Of a stretch of 7,297 nucleotides of DNA, positions 1 through 6,053 are shown in pieces (position 1 is the first letter of the stretch; every line of letters starts with the position of its first letter). The notes below the pieces were generated by a model, which saw only the letters and a list, made by a program, of their open reading frames with translations, was not told the origin of the DNA and did not search any database. Both the position numbers and the translations under genes were made by a program. Origin of the DNA: an uncultured Acidimicrobiaceae bacterium (GTDB taxonomy: Bacteria > Actinomycetota > Acidimicrobiia > Acidimicrobiales > Ilumatobacteraceae); NCBI GenBank assembly GCA_903919215.1, contig CAIXHI010000102.1, positions 1-7,297 on the forward strand, given 5' to 3'.

Positions 1-221
1 TGGCTCCGACCACGACGTTGGCTCCGACCACGACCGAGGCTCCGACCACGAGCGTTGCCAGCCAGGGCCCGGTTCCCCCGACCTCGGTTGATCAGCAGTC
101 GGAAGCGAACCTCCCCTCCACGGGCTCCAGCAGCACCAGCCTGCTGGTCGCACTCGGTGGACTGCTGCTGGGCCTCGGCCTGGTTGTTGCAGCCGCCGGC
201 CGCCGGGGCGCCACTGACTGA
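1..221 (+). CDS. C-terminal part of an LPxTG-anchored surface protein (5' end outside window)
   Basis: The reading frame is open from base 3 and ends at TGA 219-221; no start is visible, so only about the last 72 residues are present. It begins inside a Thr/Pro stalk (TTTLAP, TTTEAP units), then has a Pro-rich linker, an LPSTG sorting motif (bases 111-125), a hydrophobic Leu/Gly/Val segment of about 20 residues and a short tail with two arginines. That order is the standard cell-wall sorting signal cut by a sortase between Thr and Gly, so the protein should end up attached to the cell envelope. The last 56 residues match the complete downstream protein (527-1177) at 49 positions, so the two are tandem paralogues. 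This copy lacks a 14-residue stalk segment found in the other. No sortase gene is in the window. Its function beyond surface display is unknown. Confidence 0.85.
   Translation, partial: APTTTLAPTTTEAPTTSVASQGPVPPTSVDQQSEANLPSTGSSSTSLLVALGGLLLGLGLVVAAAGRRGATD
9..53 (+). repeat. 18-bp coding minisatellite (TTTLAP-type), upstream copy
   Basis: In-frame 18-bp units based on ACCACGACGTTGGCTCCG lie at 9-26 and 27-44, with a half unit at 45-53; the array continues off the left edge (1-8 is the end of another unit). The second unit reads TTTEAP. The units encode the Thr/Pro stalk of the surface protein and match the array at 887-967. Confidence 0.8.
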
Positions 222-248
222 CGTCAGGTATCTGTGAACTGAAACACC

Positions 249-292
249 CGCAGCGCGGGCGTCGCACCAGCGGCGCCCGCGCTGTGCGTTTT
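249..292 (+). terminator. Rho-independent terminator after the first surface-protein gene
   Basis: Bases 251-261 pair perfectly with 274-284 (11 bp, nearly all G-C). Further pairs on both sides (249/286, 250/285 as G-U, and 262-264/271-273 with one G-U) leave a 6-base loop at 265-270. The stem is followed by GC and then TTTT at 289-292. It begins 27 bases after the stop codon. The T-tract is short but the stem is very stable. Confidence 0.8.
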
Positions 293-491
293 CGCCGCGC
301 CAGGTGACGCAGACAGATGCTACCCAAAGTGGGCAGCCCACCACCCTGGGGCGTTGGCTCTCGTGGCCGCCAAGCCGTATCGCACCTACGTTTGCGGCGG
401 CAATGTCCTCGAAAGAGCCCCGTGGCCTTGAGAATGAGCAGAAAGTTGTCAAGAACGCCTATTGACGCTTCCCTTACGGGCGTTCCGCCCT
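293..491. other. Intergenic region between the two surface-protein genes; nested inverted repeats, no gene
   Basis: No convincing reading frame lies here. Several inverted repeats can be read by eye. Bases 329-333 pair with 337-341 (GTGGG/CCCAC). Bases 356-361 pair with 414-419 (GGCTCT/AGAGCC) and enclose 366-371 with 396-401 (GCCGCC/GGCGGC), which in turn enclose 376-379 with 387-390 (CGTA/TACG). A competing pairing is GGGGC 348-352 with GCCCC 417-421. Some short complementarity is expected by chance in GC-rich DNA. I could not match the region to a riboswitch class I know. Confidence 0.35.
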
Positions 492-497
492 TATGAT
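471..497 (+). promoter_or_regulatory. Possible -10 element with operator-like repeats before the surface-protein gene
   Basis: TATGAT at 492-497 matches the sigma-70 -10 consensus at 5 of 6 bases and would give a leader of roughly 20 bases carrying the Shine-Dalgarno at 515-521. The -35 is unclear: TTGACG at 462-467 is a good hexamer but sits 24 bases upstream, too far for a standard promoter. Just upstream of the -10 are two CCCTTA direct repeats (471-476 and 488-493) and a GGGCG-TTC-CGCCC hairpin or palindrome (478-490), placed where a regulator could bind. No direct evidence of function. Confidence 0.3.
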
Positions 498-526
498 CAG
501 CTTCTCGCAGCGCTAGAGGAGCGGAC

Positions 527-1177
527 ATGAAGCAGCAGAACGACACTCACAACTCGCGATTCAAGATGGGGCTGATCTCGATGGCAGCGGGCAGCGCCCT
601 CGTCATCGGCGGCCTGTGGATCGTGCCGGCCCACGCCGAAGGCGGCAGCGACCAGGGTTCGTGCAACTCCGAGCAGCCGCAGTCCCTCACTGAGGGCGAC
701 GACAGCTCGGATTGCAGCAGCTCGTGCGACAACGAGGGCGATTCGCAGCTGCTCGAGTCGAGCGACAACTCCAGCGACGACTGCGAAGATGACAGCAGCT
801 CGTGCGACAACGAGGGCGATTCGCAGATCCTCGGCGAAGGCGACGACTCGAGCGACGAGTCGGACGACGACTGCGACGATGAGTCGACCACGACGTTGGC
901 TCCGACTACGACGTTGGCTCCGACCACGACGTTGGCTCCGACCACGACCGAGGCTCCGACCACGACCATCGCCGTTGTTGACACGACGGTTGCTGAGACG
1001 ACCACGAGCGTCGCCAGCCAGGGTCCGGTTCCCCCGACCTCGATCGATCAGCAGTCGGAAGCCGTTCTGCCCTCCACGGGTTCCAGCAGCACCAGCCTGC
1101 TGGTCGCATTCGGTGGACTGCTGCTGGGCCTCGGCGTGGTGGTCGCCGCTGCCGGCCGCCGGAATGCCGCTCACTGA
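527..1177 (+). CDS. LPxTG-anchored surface protein with acidic Ser/Asp/Cys repeat domain and Thr/Pro stalk
   Basis: The start ATG is fixed by a strong Shine-Dalgarno (AGAGGAG, 515-521) five bases upstream. The 216 residues read as follows. A signal peptide of about 37 residues has a hydrophobic core at 14-34 and a likely cleavage after AHA (35-37). A very acidic Ser/Asp/Glu domain (38-120) holds six cysteines (46, 63, 67, 86, 93, 116) and two copies of SSSCDNEGDSQ. A Thr/Pro stalk follows (121-160, TTTLAP units), then a Pro-rich linker, LPSTG (181-185), a membrane segment (191-210) and an RR tail. The protein is therefore exported and probably linked to the envelope by a sortase. The even cysteine number would allow disulfides, and the acidic repeats could bind divalent cations; both are inference. 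It is a tandem paralogue of the partial gene at 1-221. I do not recognise the ectodomain as a named family. Confidence 0.9.
   Translation: MKQQNDTHNSRFKMGLISMAAGSALVIGGLWIVPAHAEGGSDQGSCNSEQPQSLTEGDDSSDCSSSCDNEGDSQLLESSDNSSDDCEDDSSSCDNEGDSQILGEGDDSSDESDDDCDDESTTTLAPTTTLAPTTTLAPTTTEAPTTTIAVVDTTVAETTTSVASQGPVPPTSIDQQSEAVLPSTGSSSTSLLVAFGGLLLGLGVVVAAAGRRNAAH
715..826 (+). repeat. Exact 34-bp direct repeat in the acidic domain
   Basis: Bases 715-748 and 793-826 are identical over 34 bp and lie 78 bp (26 codons) apart, in frame. They encode SSSCDNEGDSQ twice. Weaker similarity outside (SLTEGDDSSD before the first copy, ILGEGDDSSD after the second) suggests the whole acidic domain grew by duplication of units of about 26 residues. 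Confidence 0.85.
887..967 (+). repeat. 18-bp coding minisatellite encoding the TTTLAP stalk
   Basis: In-frame 18-bp units lie at 887-904, 905-922 (one base change, ACT for ACC), 923-940 and 941-958 (TTTEAP variant), with a half unit at 959-967. Units are nearly identical at DNA level, not only in protein, which points to recent expansion or slippage. Gain or loss of a unit would change stalk length by six residues without a frameshift. Confidence 0.9.
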
Positions 1178-1203
1178 CGTCAGTCAGTTCTGAACTGAAC
1201 AAT

Positions 1204-1250
1204 CCTGAACACGGGCGCTGCTGAGGCAGCGCCCGTGTTGCGCGTTCAGG
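1204..1250 (+). terminator. Hairpin after the second surface-protein gene (terminator-like, no T-tract)
   Basis: Bases 1208-1221 pair perfectly with 1226-1239 (14 bp) around a TGAG loop. No run of T follows. An alternative outer pairing, CCTGAAC 1204-1210 with GTTCAGG 1244-1250, shares the bases 1208-1210 and so competes with the foot of the main stem. It occupies the same place as the hairpin after the upstream paralogue, and most likely ends transcription before acs. Confidence 0.65.
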
Positions 1251-1289
1251 GGGCTGCGTTTAACCTCCGTCACCGGGGGTATACACGCC

Positions 1290-3242
<1,953 letters not shown>

Positions 3243-3292
3243 ATCGTCTGCCATCGCTCAAGCCGCGTGGACTTGCGGCCGATACACACAGC

Positions 3293-5389
3293 GTGGCGTC
3301 CCCAGAAATCGATCATTTCACGCTTGACGACTTCCGTCTGCGGCTCGATTCACCGCTCTTCCATCGCGATCCCAGCGACGCTGCGGTCGAATCCGTCTCG
3401 CAACTGCGGGGTCTCGCCTGGGAAGATGTGGCTGATGAGGCTGGCCCTGCGATGACAACGGAATCCGACGAGTCGCACAGTGTCGACGATTTCCGCGCGC
3501 AGTTGATCCCGGCCGCGGCGTTACCGCCGAATCCGTTGTTCCGTGATCTGCCACCGGAGACCCCTTCAGTCGAAGCTCCCGCTGCGGAGCTCCCACAGAT
3601 CGACGACGTGGAACTCCGGTTGATGCGGGCCACCCCGGAGGTGCCGCCGCAGCGCGAACCCGACCCGGTACTCACCGGGCTCGCCGAGCTGATCCTGAAG
3701 GGAATCTCGGGCGAGGTTCCTGCGGTGGCTCAGGCGCCGCTGCCGCCGCCGCCCGTGTACAACCCGTCGCTCACACCTCCTTCGACGCCGGCGGTCGAGG
3801 CCGAACTGAATCGGCTGGCATTCGTGCCCGAGATGGAAGAGCCACTCGGTCCGGTGGAACTCCCGGCGATCCTCACCGGCGACCTTCCGAGAGTCATCAC
3901 GGGCGAACACCCGGTGATCGCCGCGCCGTTCGTCCCCTCGCTGAGCCAACACGAGATGTATTCGGTGCGACAGGCGGCGCCACCTGCTGTGCCGCGCCGC
4001 AACTACGCCGAGTTGGCGGCGACGCTGTCACCTCCCAAGCGGCGCAATGGTCACCATCCGGTACGTCGATTCTTCGGGATCGTCGTGTTGCTGGGTCTGC
4101 TCGGTGGCGGACTGTTTGCTGCGAAGTACTACTTTCTCGACGCGCGCTGGTCGGGCGAGGTGAAGCCACTGGCCGCCGAAGTCGAGACTGCCCGCGGTTT
4201 GTCGTTCGCTACGGCGGTCGAGGTGACCACGCTGCCCGCACCGGAGTATTCCACCAAGCTGATCAACGTCACGTTGGGAATCGACAGCTCGCAGGTGGAC
4301 GCCGTTGCCGGTGAGTGGCGGGCACTTGGTCTGTTGAGCGGTGCGCTCGACGTCGCCCAGGTCGGTCTGGCCGGTATCGCCGATGCTCCTGCGTTCTACG
4401 ACGCCGGAGCGGAGACGATCTATGTCGTCGAGGGATTGCCCACCGATCTGCGCCGGTTCGCGATCCAGAGGTCGCTGGCGCTCGCCCTCCTTGATCAGGA
4501 GTACGGCTGGAGCACGCGTGTTGCCCACGCTTCACCCTCGGTGGTGCGCGGCACGCGTGCGCTCTACGAAGCCGATGCATTGGCGATCGCCACCTCGTTG
4601 TTGGACGACTCCGAACGGGTGAACGTGCTCACCCAGCAGCAAGCGCTGTATTCGGCCTACCAGATCCCCGTTTCCACGGTCCCGTTCGCGACCACTGCGT
4701 CCAACCGGATGGGTCTTGCGCTGCGCCCGTACTTCGATGGAGCACCGACTGCCACCCGCGACGGGGTGGAGCGCGACGCGCTGATCAACGATGGCCAGGT
4801 CCTCGACGTGCGGCGGTTGGTGTCCGGTGTGGCCGAAACCGTCGACGAACAATCGCAGGGCATGTTCTTCTGGTACCACGTGCTCGCGTCCCGAGTGGAT
4901 GCTGATTCCGCCTGGCGCGCGGCGCTGGCATGGCGCGGCGATGCGGTCTCGGTGGTGCGCGGCACCAGCGGCGTCTGCGTCACCGCCCTCGTGCAGATCG
5001 ACCCTGCGTCGTTCGACGGCGCGGCCGGCGTGTTCCAGGCGTGGGCGGCCGGAGCCCCGGCCGAGTCGAACACCTCGGTGACGGCCGTTCCCGGTGCGGC
5101 CATCGGCCAGCTCACTGTCACGGCATGCGACCCCGGTGAGGCCGTGGCCACCAACGATGGTCGTGTTCGCCTGTCGCTCGGTGGCGCACCGCTGCGGGCC
5201 GAGCAGTATCGGCAGTTGCAGCTCGCCTACCCGCAGCTGTCACCCCAGCAGTTGGCATGCGCGGTGTACGGCGCAGATGCCGTCACCACCGCCGACGAGC
5301 GCAGCTTGATCGATCCCCTGGGTGGGTGGGCCGCCGTGGCCGCGCACCCAGCCGCCGACCCCAACGCAGCTGGCTGCACCCCCGCTTAG
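3293..5389 (+). CDS. Single-pass membrane protein with probable degenerate (pseudo-)metallopeptidase ectodomain
   Basis: The 698-residue protein has a Pro/acid-rich, probably disordered cytoplasmic part (1-256), a membrane segment (about 260-277, preceded by RR) and a large outer domain. The tail repeats a short motif three times: LDDFRLRL (11-18), VDDFRAQL (64-71) and IDDVELRL (103-110), the first two followed by PLF. In the ectodomain, RSLALALLDQEYGW (393-406) lines up with the HELTHALQDQ-type zinc helix of secreted actinobacterial zincin-like proteins, with RSLAL replacing HExxH. ALYEADA (423-429) matches their ALVEGDA third-ligand segment, and AALAWRGD (543-550) their AAxGWGGD motif. I infer a fold kept without catalysis. 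Four cysteines lie near the C-terminus. The start is GTG with no Shine-Dalgarno; ATG 3452 (Met54) is possible but would drop the first repeat. It lies 50 bp after acs with no strong terminator between, so read-through is likely. No gene name recognised. Confidence 0.85.
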   Translation: MASPEIDHFTLDDFRLRLDSPLFHRDPSDAAVESVSQLRGLAWEDVADEAGPAMTTESDESHSVDDFRAQLIPAAALPPNPLFRDLPPETPSVEAPAAELPQIDDVELRLMRATPEVPPQREPDPVLTGLAELILKGISGEVPAVAQAPLPPPPVYNPSLTPPSTPAVEAELNRLAFVPEMEEPLGPVELPAILTGDLPRVITGEHPVIAAPFVPSLSQHEMYSVRQAAPPAVPRRNYAELAATLSPPKRRNGHHPVRRFFGIVVLLGLLGGGLFAAKYYFLDARWSGEVKPLAAEVETARGLSFATAVEVTTLPAPEYSTKLINVTLGIDSSQVDAVAGEWRALGLLSGALDVAQVGLAGIADAPAFYDAGAETIYVVEGLPTDLRRFAIQRSLALALLDQEYGWSTRVAHASPSVVRGTRALYEADALAIATSLLDDSERVNVLTQQQALYSAYQIPVSTVPFATTASNRMGLALRPYFDGAPTATRDGVERDALINDGQVLDVRRLVSGVAETVDEQSQGMFFWYHVLASRVDADSAWRAALAWRGDAVSVVRGTSGVCVTALVQIDPASFDGAAGVFQAWAAGAPAESNTSVTAVPGAAIGQLTVTACDPGEAVATNDGRVRLSLGGAPLRAEQYRQLQLAYPQLSPQQLACAVYGADAVTTADERSLIDPLGGWAAVAAHPAADPNAAGCTPA

Positions 5390-5874
5390 TCGCGGAAGTT
5401 CTCGAACTGCAGCGGGATGCCGAGGTCGGCGCCTTTCAGCAGCGCGATGACGGCTTGCAGATCGTCGCGCTTCTTGCCGGTGACGCGAACGGTGTCGCCC
5501 TGCGTCTGGCTGCTGATGCCCTTGGGGCCCTTCTCCTTGAGCATCCGGTTGATCTCGCGGGCCTTGTCGCTGCTGATACCGACCTCGATCGTGACCACCT
5601 GGCGCACGGTGTTCTGCGTGGCTTCCTCGACCTTGCCCCAGTCGAGCCCCTTCAACGAGACCCCACGCTTGACCAGCTTCTCCTCCACCACGAGGCGCAG
5701 CGCCTTCAAGCGGTCTTCGCTGACCGTGCGCAGTGTGACGGCAAGATCAGCCAGCTCGATCGACGAGTTGGTGTTCTTGAAGTCGAAGCGGGTGGTGATC
5801 TCACGCTGGGCCTGATCGATCGCGTTCTTGACTTCCTGGCGATCAACTTCGGAGACGACATCGAAACTGGACAT
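5386..5874 (-). CDS. yajQ: YajQ family (DUF520) nucleotide-binding protein
   Basis: The 162-residue product reads as YajQ from end to end: MSSFDVVSEVDRQEVKNAID at the N-terminus, RFDFKNTNSSIEL (29-41), SEDRLKALRLVVEEKLVKRG, a GPKGISSQTQGDTVRVTGKK segment, and LQAVIALLKG near the C-terminus. The family has two small alpha/beta domains. Members have been reported to bind cyclic di-GMP in some Proteobacteria, and RNA or nucleotide binding has been proposed; whether this actinobacterial member does either is unknown. It is cytoplasmic. The gene has no Shine-Dalgarno before ATG 5874, but a TANNNT hexamer (TACGCT) ends six bases before the start codon, fitting leaderless transcription. Its TAA overlaps the TAG of the convergent membrane-protein gene (shared bases TTAG, 5386-5389), so there is no room for a terminator between the two. 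Confidence 0.95.
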   Translation of the reverse strand: MSSFDVVSEVDRQEVKNAIDQAQREITTRFDFKNTNSSIELADLAVTLRTVSEDRLKALRLVVEEKLVKRGVSLKGLDWGKVEEATQNTVRQVVTIEVGISSDKAREINRMLKEKGPKGISSQTQGDTVRVTGKKRDDLQAVIALLKGADLGIPLQFENFRD

Positions 5875-5880
5875 GCGGCA

Positions 5881-5907
5881 AGCGTACTGGAGGCGATAAC
5901 CTCACAA
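5881..5907 (-). promoter_or_regulatory. Candidate leaderless promoter of yajQ
   Basis: On the minus strand TACGCT (5886-5881) fits the actinobacterial TANNNT -10 pattern and is followed by six bases before the ATG. Transcription would therefore start at or next to the start codon. A weak -35-like TTGTGA (5907-5902) lies 15 bases further upstream. The absence of any purine-rich ribosome binding site agrees with this reading. Confidence 0.4.
5895..5900 (+). promoter_or_regulatory. Possible -10 element for tRNA-Tyr
   Basis: GATAAC matches TATAAT at four of six positions and ends 16 bases before the mature tRNA 5' end, a reasonable distance for a short leader trimmed by RNase P. No good -35 lies at 16-18 bases upstream; TGGACA at 5868-5873 is 21 bases away. 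The call is weak and interleaves with the candidate yajQ promoter on the other strand. Confidence 0.25.
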
Positions 5908-5916
5908 ACCGCTGAT

Positions 5917-5998
5917 GGGTCGGTGCCCGAGTGGCCAAAGGGAGTTGACTGTAAATCAACCGGCACAGCCTACGTAGGTTCGAATCCTGCCCGGCCCA
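5917..5998 (+). tRNA. tRNA-Tyr (anticodon GTA)
   Basis: A full cloverleaf can be drawn. The acceptor stem is 5917-5923 with 5991-5997 (one G-U pair) and the discriminator is A5998. The anticodon stem is 5944-5948 with 5956-5960, around a loop with anticodon GTA at 5951-5953. The T-stem is 5974-5978 with 5986-5990 around TTCGAAT. The 13-base variable region (5961-5973) is long, as expected for bacterial tRNA-Tyr (type II). The bases after the discriminator are CAC, so CCA is not encoded and must be added by the nucleotidyltransferase. The gene serves UAU and UAC codons. Confidence 0.97.
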
Positions 5999-6003
5999 CA
6001 CGA

Positions 6004-6042
6004 AGATCGCCAGGTCCTTCGGGCCTGGCGATCTCACTTTTT
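6004..6042 (+). terminator. Strong Rho-independent terminator after tRNA-Tyr, abutting the uup start
   Basis: Bases 6004-6017 pair with 6021-6034 (14 bp with a single G-U pair) around a TTC loop, followed by CAC and TTTTT at 6038-6042. It begins five bases after the tRNA end. The ATG of the next gene is only 11 bases beyond the T-tract, so the hairpin also forms the immediate upstream region of that gene. Confidence 0.92.
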
Positions 6043-6053
6043 GACTGCAGAAC

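Noticed and set aside
462..497. TTGACG (462-467) and TATGAT (492-497) as one sigma-70 promoter
   Set aside because: The spacing is 24 bases, well outside 16-19. I keep only the -10 as a weak candidate.
887..967. The 18-bp repeats as a CRISPR array or mobile-element ends
   Set aside because: Units are directly adjacent, in frame and without spacers; they encode a Thr/Pro stalk.
3262..3279. GCCGC/GCGGC hairpin between acs and the membrane-protein gene as a terminator
   Set aside because: Only 5 bp with an 8-base loop and no T-tract; too weak to call.
5397..5408. AGTTC/GAACT inverted repeat just inside the 3' end of yajQ
   Set aside because: The loop would be only two bases and there is no T-run on either strand; it lies in conserved coding sequence (FENF).
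6041..6046. TTGACT as a -35 box for uup
   Set aside because: The matching -10 would fall inside the coding region, so transcription would start after the ATG.
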